Source: Tritrichomonas musculus
Lineage: Eukaryota > Parabasalia > Tritrichomonadida > Tritrichomonadidae
Direction: 5' to 3'
DNA: 64,000 nt
NCBI GenBank assembly: GCA_039105265.1
Contig: JAPFFF010000002.1
Span: 2,604,001-2,668,000, forward strand
The notes below the pieces were generated by a model. That model did not search any database. It was not told the origin of the DNA and saw nothing but the letters and a program-made list of their open reading frames with translations. Position numbers and translations under genes: made by a program. Shown here one piece after another: positions 11,091 through 18,749 of this stretch. Each line of letters starts with the position of its first letter. The first letter of the stretch is position 1.

Positions 11091-12239
11091 TTTGTCATTT
11101 GGGTCTGAAACGATTCTAAAACTATAACGTTTTGTTGATTGTGGTTGCTGATTATATTCTTCTTCCCTTGACAAGTCTTCAAAAGTATTATTATTATTAT
11201 TTATGTTTTGTTGTCGTTCATAATAATTTGATGTCTTATTAGGATTTGGTGTTTCAAAATCAAAGCCTTGTGATTGATTTTGGTTTTCTTCGTGCCAATC
11301 TTCTTCAATTTCCATAGGTTCATAATTCGGTAAAGAATTATTTTGTTGAACTATTTTTTGATATGTTTCCGAGCTATTAGGAATAGTTCGTTTTGCTGAT
11401 GCTGAAAAGTGAACTTTGTTATCTTTTGGCAATTGCTTATATATTGGTTCTGATTGTTGCATTTGCAGCTGCTTGGAAATCTTTTCTAACATTTTTATTA
11501 GTTTTGCATCAAATCTCTTTGGAGTTGATAATGATTCTTTTGTATTAAAACCTGAATCCTGTGTTATTTTTCTCGGTTTGAATACAGGATATTCATCGGC
11601 TATTGTATCATTTCGAAAACTAAAAGCCGATTTTTCAATTGATTTTGTACCTGTATTATGATTTAAATCTGCTGTTATCGATTTTGCAATCTCCTCGTTG
11701 TCAGATTCAGGAGTTGTATTAACATAACAATCAATTATCGGAATTTTTTCAGGGTTATCGTAAATATAAAAAGATAAATATGTTTGTGCTGCATTAGGGT
11801 CATAGTTTATATCAGCTGCAGTTATAATATTATCAAATGCCTTTATGAACGATTCAGAAGTGAAAGCAAAGTAAGTTTTATGAAAATAAGATTCACCGTT
11901 ATAATTTTTATAATATTTTGTTAATGCTTTTGGTGTATTATCAACTATTAATATAAATATAGGTTCCTGATATCCTGTAAGAATCTTTTTTGTAAACATG
12001 TATGAAGGTTTTTCAGGTGTATCACCATCAAGATATATTATCCATGTAGGTCTACTTGTTAACATATCACCTTTAGTTGTACTTTTAGCTTGCTTTGGAA
12101 ATATGAAAATTGAAGGGAAAAAATATCTATTTTTTTCTACTGTAATCAATGCAAATGTAATCGGTGCAACATCATCAATTTTATAACGGCTCATATCAGC
12201 CAATTGATTCGGATTTAAATAAATTACCTTAGAATCCAT
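11034..12239 (-). CDS. Variable-slot protein (401 aa), P1 version
   Basis: Unknown function. An N-terminal globular part of about 180 residues has beta-like stretches (TWIIYLDGD, PIFILIVDN, YLSFYIYDNP). It is followed by a long disordered Gln/Asn/Ser-rich tail ending in a run of about 12 Asn. The gene fills the slot between the 126-aa gene and the large acidic gene. In P2 the same slot holds an unrelated 398-aa protein; in P4 a 405-aa protein shows faint similarity (for example the NTTPES/NETPES motif at the end of the globular part). Length and disordered tail are similar in all three, so the slot may specify a fast-changing accessory function such as host interaction. Its stop is adjacent to that of the gene on the other strand. 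Confidence 0.75.
11054..11091. repeat. ATT trinucleotide microsatellite
   Basis: About twelve ATT units, read as poly-Asn on the minus strand near the C-terminus of the 401-aa protein. Confidence 0.9.
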
Positions 12240-12251
12240 TTTGAATAGTCA

Positions 12252-12632
12252 TTAATAAATCAAAAGACAACTGAATATAAATGATTCAGGTTCAATAACA
12301 TTTCCTTTCATATCTGTAAACCATAAATGATACTCTTTTTTTGTATTGTTCAGACATTCATATTTTCGATATTTCGTTTGTCGTCTGTTAGCAAGCATAA
12401 TGAAATGGTCGCAGAAAGGCATGAATTCAACAATATCTGAATGAACCATCAAATCACCGACAATATGTTGATTGACAACAGCACCACAATACTGAACAAC
12501 AATGTACTTCTTGTTGCGACTATAAACGAAATCATCAGGAAGATTAAAATCTTTTGATTGTGTGTGATAGTATCGTTTTGTGATTGGCAACTTCGTTGAC
12601 TCAAGCTTTGCTTGTGATTGTTTAGCTTTCAT
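12252..12632 (-). CDS. Conserved 126-aa protein, possible small jelly-roll (minor capsid)
   Basis: Identical in translation to the P2 protein at 26608..26988 and clearly related to P4 56595..56975. It looks beta-rich: KKYIVVQYCGAVV, FIMLANRRQTKYRKYE and a final strand ending FSCLLIY. Such a pattern would fit a single jelly-roll penton protein, which Polintons normally encode, but no diagnostic motif is visible, so this is inference. The start overlaps the end of the upstream integrase gene by 11 bp, as it does in P2 and P4, implying one transcription unit or coupled expression. Strong conservation relative to its neighbours suggests a core function. Confidence 0.7.
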   Translation of the reverse strand: MKAKQSQAKLESTKLPITKRYYHTQSKDFNLPDDFVYSRNKKYIVVQYCGAVVNQHIVGDLMVHSDIVEFMPFCDHFIMLANRRQTKYRKYECLNNTKKEYHLWFTDMKGNVIEPESFIFSCLLIY

Positions 12633-13701
12633 TTTGCGTTTTATAAGTCAAAAAGAATATTTTATAATCATCATTCAAAGCATCTATTGATGAACAAACA
12701 TATTTTGTGTACATGATAGGAACTGTTATTATTGTTTTATTCTTCAGTGTTTTGTTAGTTTGACGTAAAGGATTTAATAGTTTACATTTAACGTTTCCAG
12801 ACTCATAACAAATGAATTCAGCAAGTTCATTGAATACTCTTCTTCGCTTTTCATGTTTCTTTTCTGTTTTTCCGTAATCGGTGTGAATGAGTATTATATT
12901 TTTGGGCTTGTATGATAGAAGACCTTTAAATCGTTGTTTTTGTTGAATCTCTTTCAATTGCATTGATTTGGCTCTTATGTACTGCCATTCAAGGTCGCGG
13001 TCATCTTGCATCTGTTGAGGTGTTAGATAAATGTATTTTGATTGTCGTTTGTCAAGGTGTTCATCAGTTTCTTCGTCAAATGACGTGTATAAAGGATTCA
13101 ATAAACGAAGAGATGAATGAGGCGTGTTATTGTACCATTCAACCGTTTGTTGTATCAATACATTGTTTGTCATTCGTTGTTGTGATTGACCGAAAGCATT
13201 TCGTAATGTTCTGATTACGGCATCAACACATTTATGTGCATTCGTGAAAGGTGAATCATCAATGATTAATTTTATTTTGTTTGGTGCTTTGAATTTAATT
13301 GACGGTCTGTCTGATTGATATCTTTGCTCTTCACCGTTGCAATAACTTTTGAATGCATTTGATATGAAAGCCTTTTCACCATCACATTTAATTGTTTCAA
13401 TTCTGATATTTCTTTTATTGACTAGTTTATCAATTACTTTGATTACATAAAACTCAGACTTGTAATCAATTGGTTCAACAATTAGGTATTTGGTGTTTAC
13501 ATTGATAAGAACAAGATAAGCTTTGTTTAATGCAAACATTATATCCATCTCGTATGCGTACGGCTCAAATGAGAAGTCAGGTTTTGATAGTTTCTTGACT
13601 GTCTTCAATTGGTAATCCTTAATATAGGGCTCAGTTTTAATGTTTGTGTCTTTGATGTACTTGTATTTAGATTTGAAAGGATAGTTGATTGATTCATTCA
13701 T
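12622..13701 (-). CDS. Retrovirus-like (RVE) integrase of P1 (359 aa)
   Basis: This is the Polinton integrase that joins element ends to target DNA with 6-bp duplications. An N-terminal basic stretch (YPFKSKYKYIKDT) precedes the RNase-H-like core. First acidic residue is in EMDIMFALNKAYLVLINVN, second in IKCDGEKAF, third in the helix VDAVIRTLRNAFG. EWYNNTPHSSLRL is the usual integrase motif after the catalytic helix. A C-terminal SH3- or chromo-like region with RRVFNELAEFICYESGNVK follows. The core is the same in P2 and P4. It overlaps the downstream 126-aa gene by 11 bp. It looks whole and is nearly identical to P2 apart from a few blocks. Confidence 0.9.
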   Translation of the reverse strand: MNESINYPFKSKYKYIKDTNIKTEPYIKDYQLKTVKKLSKPDFSFEPYAYEMDIMFALNKAYLVLINVNTKYLIVEPIDYKSEFYVIKVIDKLVNKRNIRIETIKCDGEKAFISNAFKSYCNGEEQRYQSDRPSIKFKAPNKIKLIIDDSPFTNAHKCVDAVIRTLRNAFGQSQQRMTNNVLIQQTVEWYNNTPHSSLRLLNPLYTSFDEETDEHLDKRQSKYIYLTPQQMQDDRDLEWQYIRAKSMQLKEIQQKQRFKGLLSYKPKNIILIHTDYGKTEKKHEKRRRVFNELAEFICYESGNVKCKLLNPLRQTNKTLKNKTIITVPIMYTKYVCSSIDALNDDYKIFFLTYKTQNES

Positions 13702-13734
13702 TTGAATCGCAAAAATAAAGCATTAATTTATGAA

Positions 13735-13763
13735 GGAACTCTGTTCCCTTTTGCAAAGCAAAA
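13735..13763. repeat. Double-hairpin repeat between P1 integrase and capsid genes
   Basis: GGAAC-TCT-GTTCC followed by TTTTGC-AAA-GCAAAA. The second hairpin is almost the same as those at 38738..38766 and 40427..40455 in P2, making a sequence subfamily. P2 has no matching repeat at this place. Confidence 0.8.
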
Positions 13764-13788
13764 TGATTATTTAATGAAATCAATTTAT

Positions 13789-15855
13789 TTATTCATTTGC
13801 TTGTGAACCTTCTGGTGTTGAATCATCATGATATTCTAAACCGTCAAGTGATAGTTTAAAGTAAGAGTCCCTAGTTATCCAAAGTTGAGTCGGAGGAGGT
13901 TTGACAATGGTTCCATCTGGTTCAACAACATTGAAATATGTGTCATCATCTCCTGTATATATTGGTTGCCCATTGACTTGTATCTGAACGTTTCCAAAGC
14001 CTCCATCAAGTCCGTCATAACAATATCCTGCGCTTGCTCGTTCTGTTTGAATGTTGAATACAAATGATGTTGCATCACTAATTGTATTCTTGTATCTCTT
14101 TCCGTTCGCGTCATTCTTTGGCATTGTCATCGAATCCTCAAATTCCTTTGTGCATGAAAGAGTAATTGCATCTAAATCACCAGCCGTTAATTGATTTTCA
14201 AAGAATCGTGCACCAATAGTTGAAACGTTTTCGTCTGGGAAGTTCTTTCCACCAATATTCAAGAAACAGTTTTGATAAACTGGGTTTTCAAAGACAGTCA
14301 AATCATTATGATGCTTTGGAAACATGATTGATAAATTAGTTGCATTGATTAATGGGATATTCAATGTTGACTTGATTCCGTTTGCTGCTGGAGCGATTGG
14401 GAAAGCATGATAATCAACTTTCTGTGAAGGAATGATTAAACCTTGTCTTAAAATGTCTTCAATTCCTTGTCTTGTAGCTTCACAAACACCAAAGCCTTGC
14501 ATATTAGATTTACAAGCTGTGATGGTCATTCGATTAACTGTTAATGTTGCTGTTTGAGCAGAATAAGTTTCTTTCAATAATTGAGCTCTTGCATCATGAT
14601 ATTCATTAACAACTCTGAGAGCTGATTTAGCAACTGTTTTCTCAATTTGCCAAACATAATACTTTCCATCGTTGTGTGTCAATGCTGGTTTTGTGTAATC
14701 TGGATTTGCTAAACAAATCTCTTCATCAGTTGCTGTTGGTTTGAGGTCTAATTTTGCGAACTCTTCTGCTGTATAACTGAAATACATTGAAAGGTCTGTT
14801 GCAATATCATCATAAGTATATGACCCATCGCTTCCAAAGTTATATTGTTCGCCAAGCCTATAAGTGAGTTTATATTTGATTGGTGCTGGTGTTGGGTCAG
14901 GTGATGGTTCTGGCTTATCTTCTTCTTCTGGTGATGGGTCAGGTGATGGTGATGGAGGTACAGGTGTTGGTGATGGTGATGGTGATGGTGACGGAGTTCC
15001 TGGACCTGGTATCACAGCTTGATTACCGATTTGTGTGAATTGATGACGAAGATGACCACGGGCTTTGATTTCCTTTAATCTATCTAATTCATCCATCGAT
15101 ATTGAATCATTATCTTCAAGAAATACTTTCGCTTCTGCAACTGTGAACGGGTCTAATACTGCCCAAACAAGACCAGCGGGACTGACTTGAAAACGAATTG
15201 ATAAATCACCAATGATTCCGTTAGGGAATAAATCAAATGCTTGTAATGCGAGCAAGTCATCAAAAGGAACATTCAAATCAAATTCGACTTCACTTCTTCC
15301 TGTGTTCTTAAATGAATTCAAATTAACATAAGCACCTGCATGTGTCTGTGAATAGTTGCTAATGTTTTCCCACAATGAATGAACGAATCTACGGCGTTTC
15401 TTCTCGGCTTCTGGTTTAACTGATGAATACAAGAACCCCTCACGAACACATTCATTCTGTTGATATCCAACATTGACATTATTATGTAGAATCTCTAACC
15501 TGTCAAACAACTGATTTGATGATTTGAAACCAACAAACAGTTTATACAAGTTGTTTGGGTCATCGATGGCGTTTAATTTACTCATATCTGTGTTCAATGA
15601 TAAATCCAATTTAACATGAAATGTTAAGAAACCTTTATCAATATCACTTACGAAATGGTCAGGATGTGTTAAACTGATTTGCGAATATTGACCAGCTGTA
15701 AACGGAGCTGGTTGGTCATGACAGTCAACTGTTCTGAATGAAAATGAACGTGTACCGTCATTGACATTAATCATGTTTCTCATTTCTTCAAATGCATGAA
15801 GAACGTTTCCTGTTTCTGTTCGAAGGTTATGAGCTCTTTCGTTTCGGTATAACAT
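13789..15855 (-). CDS. Candidate major capsid protein of P1 (688 aa)
   Basis: The longest well-conserved structural-type protein, and of a size suited to a double jelly-roll capsid protein. It is beta-rich throughout: FSFRTVDCHDQPAPF, GFLTFHVKLDL, YKLFVGFKSSNQLFDRLEI, VEFDLNVPFDDLLALQAFDL and IIGDLSIRFQV form a first domain. A Pro/Ser/Asp/Glu-rich insert follows at about residues 281 to 325, then a second domain with LNIPLINATNLSIMFPKHHND and NCFLNIGGKNFPDE. A diverged version exists in P3 (18750..20342). About 600 residues are nearly identical to P2, whereas the last 60 differ. Capsid assignment rests on size, pattern and Polinton context; a structure prediction would settle it. Confidence 0.75.
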   Translation of the reverse strand: MLYRNERAHNLRTETGNVLHAFEEMRNMINVNDGTRSFSFRTVDCHDQPAPFTAGQYSQISLTHPDHFVSDIDKGFLTFHVKLDLSLNTDMSKLNAIDDPNNLYKLFVGFKSSNQLFDRLEILHNNVNVGYQQNECVREGFLYSSVKPEAEKKRRRFVHSLWENISNYSQTHAGAYVNLNSFKNTGRSEVEFDLNVPFDDLLALQAFDLFPNGIIGDLSIRFQVSPAGLVWAVLDPFTVAEAKVFLEDNDSISMDELDRLKEIKARGHLRHQFTQIGNQAVIPGPGTPSPSPSPSPTPVPPSPSPDPSPEEEDKPEPSPDPTPAPIKYKLTYRLGEQYNFGSDGSYTYDDIATDLSMYFSYTAEEFAKLDLKPTATDEEICLANPDYTKPALTHNDGKYYVWQIEKTVAKSALRVVNEYHDARAQLLKETYSAQTATLTVNRMTITACKSNMQGFGVCEATRQGIEDILRQGLIIPSQKVDYHAFPIAPAANGIKSTLNIPLINATNLSIMFPKHHNDLTVFENPVYQNCFLNIGGKNFPDENVSTIGARFFENQLTAGDLDAITLSCTKEFEDSMTMPKNDANGKRYKNTISDATSFVFNIQTERASAGYCYDGLDGGFGNVQIQVNGQPIYTGDDDTYFNVVEPDGTIVKPPPTQLWITRDSYFKLSLDGLEYHDDSTPEGSQANE

Positions 15856-15904
15856 TTATGATTGAATAAAAAGGAAATAAATCACTTTTATCATTAATTA
15901 AATT
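15856..15904. promoter_or_regulatory. 49-bp divergent promoter, capsid gene and 84-aa gene
   Basis: On the minus strand it reads TTTATTTCCTTTTTATTC then ATAAATG of the capsid gene. The same gap exists in P2 (22662..22710) and P4 (61753..61802). It matches the T-rich motif seen before other genes. Confidence 0.5.
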
Positions 15905-16159
15905 ATGGGTGTCGGTATATTCAACAAAATCAAGAACGCATTTAAATCAATTGGCGGTAAAGTTAAATCATTCGCTCAGAAAGCTGTTAAAGCAATACCA
16001 AAAGTTGTTGATGTTGGAAAGCAAATCATATACAGAGTTAAACCAATCACACAATTCATTCCTGGTGTTGGTCAAGTAGTTGACGCAATTGATACAGGTT
16101 TAAACGCTGTCGATAAAGTAGGTAAATTTGGTAAATCAATATTGAATGAAGTTAAATGA
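15905..16159 (+). CDS. Small basic amphipathic protein (84 aa), possible minor virion protein
   Basis: Starts MGVGIFNKIKNAFKSIGGKV and alternates Lys with hydrophobic residues, followed by a mildly hydrophobic Gly/Val/Pro stretch (PITQFIPGVGQVVDAIDTG). Nearly identical in P2 and about 60 percent similar by eye in P4. The first gene of P3 (17623..18045) has the same kind of beginning. It is always transcribed away from the capsid gene. Small, basic, membrane-seeking peptides of this kind accompany capsids in adenovirus-like lineages (protein VI class), so a capsid-internal or membrane-active role is possible. This is inference only. Confidence 0.7.
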   Translation: MGVGIFNKIKNAFKSIGGKVKSFAQKAVKAIPKVVDVGKQIIYRVKPITQFIPGVGQVVDAIDTGLNAVDKVGKFGKSILNEVK

Positions 16160-16195
16160 AAAACAATGAAAAATAATGATTTAATATAAATATAA

Positions 16196-16672
16196 ATGAA
16201 TGATAACATTAATGAACTTAAAGTAATAAACGCAAACATTGATGAACCAAAAGTGTTTAAATCAATTGAAGAGTTCAATTTGTTCTATCAAAAGAATATC
16301 GAGCAAATGAAATCACAAACAACTAACTATTTGAACAAGATTTATAAAATCATCACTAATGACGGCAATGAATACAAAATCACTAAACGTAATTGCAAAG
16401 ACGGTAAACGAAGTGATGGCGACATTTATTTGAAGAAAGTTGGAAACACAATCACTAAAACACTTGAAAACGACAACATCAAAGCTGATATATCACTAAT
16501 GAAAGAATCATTAAATGAATTCACTGAACAAATCAATCAATTGAACAACAAAAATAAAATACTTGAAGAACATATCAATAAGCTTTCAAATGTTGTTGAC
16601 CAACAATCAAAAGTCATTAATGAATATGTATTAAATGTTGTTGCTCCTGACAACCACCGAATGATTAAGTGA
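16196..16672 (+). CDS. Coiled-coil protein (158 aa), unknown
   Basis: Conserved N-terminal 80 residues with FKSIEEFNLFYQKN, TTNYLNKIYKIITNDGNEY and GDIYLKKVG, followed by a predicted coiled coil (NEFTEQINQLNNKNKILEEH and onward). Homologues are 21894..22370 in P2 and 62124..62660 in P4. The gene lies immediately downstream of the 84-aa gene on the same strand, 36 bp apart, and its 3' end overlaps the end of the opposite-strand 77-aa gene by 42 bp. Function unknown; a structural or assembly role is suggested only by its place next to capsid genes. Confidence 0.75.
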   Translation: MNDNINELKVINANIDEPKVFKSIEEFNLFYQKNIEQMKSQTTNYLNKIYKIITNDGNEYKITKRNCKDGKRSDGDIYLKKVGNTITKTLENDNIKADISLMKESLNEFTEQINQLNNKNKILEEHINKLSNVVDQQSKVINEYVLNVVAPDNHRMIK

Positions 16673-16864
16673 ATCATGATGATTTAATGATTTAGTCGTT
16701 TTTGGTGGTGGTTCATGAAATACATTACCTTTTTCATTATAACATTTCACTGTCGGTGCTGAGTTTATTTTTGTTCTCTTCTTTTGCATCGTTAATTGTA
16801 ATCTATCAAAATAGTTTTTGTGTTTATCATCATGAACGGTTCTCATTTGATTAATAGCAGACAT
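16631..16864 (-). CDS. Small basic protein (77 aa), unknown
   Basis: Conserved in P2 (identical product, 21702..21935) and P4 (62696..63040, with a longer N-terminus). Recognisable core: RLQLTMQKKRTKINSAPTVK, then Pro and a His/Asn/Ser-rich tail ending in LNHSVV. Its end overlaps the end of the 158-aa gene, and it starts 14 bp from the divergent 75-aa gene. No family recognised. Conservation of the basic core across three copies supports a real gene. Confidence 0.7.
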   Translation of the reverse strand: MSAINQMRTVHDDKHKNYFDRLQLTMQKKRTKINSAPTVKCYNEKGNVFHEPPPKTTKSLNHHDSLNHSVVVRSNNI

Positions 16865-16878
16865 TTAATTGTTATTAA

Positions 16879-17106
16879 ATGAGTGAACTAACAGAATACA
16901 AGAAAGAAATACCAGAATTAAAACGTATCAAACGAGGATTGAAAGAAAAGTGTTATGATTACAAACAATGTCTCAACAATATCAAATCAGGAATGTTAGG
17001 CTCTGATGGTCTTGCCGTTCGTGAGTCTCTTATCGAAGACATCAACAGCCTCAAAAATAAAGTTCATCAACTTGAGAAAGAATTAAATGAATTGTCTAAT
17101 AAATGA
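16879..17106 (+). CDS. Small coiled-coil protein (75 aa)
   Basis: Nearly all helical with heptad-like spacing: ELTEYKKEIPELKRIKRGLK and INSLKNKVHQLEKELNELS, around a short GMLGSDGLAVRES loop. The product is identical to that of P2 21460..21687 and close to P4 63056..63286. The 3' end overlaps the end of the opposite gene at 17096..17338 by 11 bp. In P2 the TIR boundary falls inside this gene. Function unknown. Confidence 0.75.
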   Translation: MSELTEYKKEIPELKRIKRGLKEKCYDYKQCLNNIKSGMLGSDGLAVRESLIEDINSLKNKVHQLEKELNELSNK

Positions 17107-17338
17107 GTTCTTCAAGTTCAGCAATTAATTCAATAGGACCGTTGAATTTCTTTAGTTGTTCAATAAAGTGATTTATCTCTTTTAGTACTCCGTCAACAAC
17201 ATCATCATTATCGTAGAGGTATTTTAATGCTGGTCTCCAACCTTTTAGCTTTTTGTTGATTCTATTAATGAGGGTGCTTAATTGTTCCTCCGTTTGTCGG
17301 AGGCAGCGAGTGCTCGCAGCTTCGGCTTGGTTTGACAT
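17096..17338 (-). CDS. Terminal small protein (80 aa) next to the P1 end
   Basis: Related to the 68-aa proteins encoded in both TIRs of P2. The shared part reads LSTLINKI/RINKKIKGWRPALKYLY and continues with VLKEINHFI. P1 has 12 additional residues after MSNQAE because a double-hairpin repeat sits in the gene (17287..17317). It is helical and has no recognised family. In P2 the gene is wholly within the TIR and so is present twice; the matching left end of P1 is outside the window. Confidence 0.7.
   Translation of the reverse strand: MSNQAEAASTRCLRQTEEQLSTLINRINKKLKGWRPALKYLYDNDDVVDGVLKEINHFIEQLKKFNGPIELIAELEELIY
17287..17317. repeat. Double-hairpin repeat inside the P1 terminal gene
   Basis: CCTCCG-TTTGT-CGGAGG then GCGAG-TG-CTCGC, 2 bp apart. 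Both P2 copies of this gene lack it: the P1 gene is 36 bp longer at precisely this point with the frame kept. Clear presence/absence polymorphism. Confidence 0.88.
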
Positions 17339-17575
17339 TATAAATTGCTGATAAAAAAATAAAAAATTTTTGAAAGTTCTATTTTTCGTTGTTGTTATTT
17401 TTGGGAGTTCGTCAATTTATTCAAAATTTGTCTATGCCATTTTGTGAAAGTTTCGAGGGCTAATTTTGAAAAAGTGGCGATTTTTTGAGTCATGTAGCTG
17501 AGGTTTGGGGTCTGTAAATCCTGGTTTGAGGGGTCATTTTTTAATCACCTCTCCAAAAGCCCCTCCTTACTCTCT
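17339..17575. repeat. Outer part of the P1 right terminal repeat
   Basis: Noncoding. It shares with the P2 TIR the segments TTGCTGATAAAAAAATAAAA, TTTTTCGTTGTTGTTATTTT, AATTTTGAAAAAGTGGCGAT and TTTGGGGTCTGTAAA, but the stretches between differ. The partner copy lies left of the window. The next 6 bp, CACCGC, is the candidate target duplication. Confidence 0.75.
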
Positions 17576-17622
17576 CACCGCAAATAAATATTATTTCGAT
17601 TAAACTTTTTAATTATTTTTAA

Positions 17623-18045
17623 ATGGGATTTTTTAAGAAATTTATCAAAACAGGAATAGGGTTAGCAAGCAAGCATTTAATGAATTTTGCTAATAGTGCT
17701 ACAGGTGGATTAGCTGGCAAAGTTGTCAATACTGCTATCGATGGAGTTAATAAGCATGCTGGTATTATTGGTAAGGTTGCTCAAGGTATCGGTCGAAAAC
17801 TATTAAGTGATAAGACAAGAGAAAAGATATCTAATTTAGCAGATACGGCATTAAAATATATTCCAAAAGGCAATGTTAGGACAGCTTTGGAAAAAGTTAA
17901 TAATGCAGCTCAAGGGCGAAAGGAAAATTATAGTGTTAAGACCAAAATCAATAAGCAATTAAATTCTACTGAATGGGCACAAGAAACCCCTAGGACTAAG
18001 TCCAAACCAAATTCACGAGCTAGATATGCTAAGGATGATGATTAA
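17623..18045 (+). CDS. Small basic P3 protein (140 aa), counterpart of the 84-aa protein
   Basis: Starts MGFFKKFIKTGIGLASKHL, similar in style to MGVGIFNKIKNAFKS of P1/P2, then a Gly/Ala/Val-rich amphipathic region (NSATGGLAGKVVNTAIDGV) and a basic, disordered C-terminus. No named family. A TTTTTAATTATTTTTAAATG start context precedes it. By position near the capsid-like gene and by its composition it may be the same minor virion protein as the 84-aa genes; homology is plausible but not provable by eye. It begins only 47 bp after the P1 end, so P1 may have landed in its upstream region. Confidence 0.65.
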   Translation: MGFFKKFIKTGIGLASKHLMNFANSATGGLAGKVVNTAIDGVNKHAGIIGKVAQGIGRKLLSDKTREKISNLADTALKYIPKGNVRTALEKVNNAAQGRKENYSVKTKINKQLNSTEWAQETPRTKSKPNSRARYAKDDD

Positions 18046-18108
18046 TGTATTAAAACTCAATAATAAAACTCGATAAAACTCACTTTTCTTATTTTTATTG
18101 GGTTTTAA

Positions 18109-18711
18109 ATGAGCAAGAAATATTTAACTGGAAGTAAGCGTTTACAAATTATACAACGTTGGCTTAATGGAGTAGATGACCCTGAGTACGATGTTTTCCC
18201 GACTCGTAAAGAAGGCAAGTATATTGTCAAGCCAAGAAAAACAACAATGACTACTGATATCAATGAAGAACCAACTGAGAAAACAGAACAAGAACAAGAA
18301 CCAATTGAACTCGAACAAGATGAACCAATTGAACAACCTAAAATAACACCCAAAACAAAGCAAATTACACGACCAAAAGCTAAACAACAAACAAATTTAA
18401 ATACATCGTATCAAACTTACGACCCCACGATTAATATAGAGATACTTAATCAATTGAAATTATTAGGTGAAGAATTTAAACTTAAACGTGAGAAAAAAGA
18501 ACAAAAGCGAATGATTAAAGAAGTTGTTCAAAAACAAATTGCTAAGCCGAGGATGCAGTATAATTATACTGAGCCAGATTATAGTCAGCAATCAATTTCC
18601 ATTGGAAATAGTCTTAACAAAGTCAAGCCAAACCAAGATGAAGAAATGATAGAACAACCACAGCCCACTTTAACCAGAAGACGAAATAATATATTTGCTG
18701 ATATAATGTAA
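18109..18711 (+). CDS. Hypothetical P3 protein (200 aa)
   Basis: Not recognised. N-terminal 45 residues look folded (MSKKYLTGSKRLQIIQRWLN, then EYDVFPTRKEGKYIVKPR). A Glu/Gln/Pro-rich region follows, then a helical basic region (EEFKLKREKKEQKRMIKEVV) and a disordered tail. It sits between the small basic gene and the capsid-like gene on the same strand, 63 and 38 bp away, preceded by TTTCTTATTTTTATTGG. It has no counterpart in P1, P2 or P4. A scaffold-like role near the capsid is possible. Confidence 0.6.
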   Translation: MSKKYLTGSKRLQIIQRWLNGVDDPEYDVFPTRKEGKYIVKPRKTTMTTDINEEPTEKTEQEQEPIELEQDEPIEQPKITPKTKQITRPKAKQQTNLNTSYQTYDPTINIEILNQLKLLGEEFKLKREKKEQKRMIKEVVQKQIAKPRMQYNYTEPDYSQQSISIGNSLNKVKPNQDEEMIEQPQPTLTRRRNNIFADIM

Positions 18712-18749
18712 AATACTTTTTAATTGATTTATTTTTTACTTTATATTAA

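Larger units (their letters stand above)
1..17575. mobile_element. P1: Polinton/Maverick element, partial (left end outside window)
   Basis: Gene kit read from the right end inward: small genes, candidate capsid, integrase, 126-aa gene, variable slot, large acidic protein, fibre, HNH, protein-primed polymerase, small conserved gene. The order matches P2 read from its left end, in inverted orientation. The right end is placed at 17575 because the reverse complement from there (AGAGAGTAAGGAGGGGCTTT) aligns with the P2 terminus, begins with the AG typical of Polintons, and both run into a shared stretch containing TTTACAGACCCCAAAC and GACTCAAAAAATCGCC. The polymerase looks broken (about two breaks); the other visible genes look whole. 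Much of it is nearly identical to P2, so it is young. Confidence 0.9.

Noticed and set aside
1-17575. P1 as an assembly duplicate of P2
   Set aside because: Different terminal sequence, HNH position, slot gene, fibre modules and hairpin sites show two distinct elements, though the join should still be verified with reads.
18109-18711. 200-aa P3 gene as an integrase or protease
   Set aside because: No catalytic pattern seen; mostly disordered and charged.
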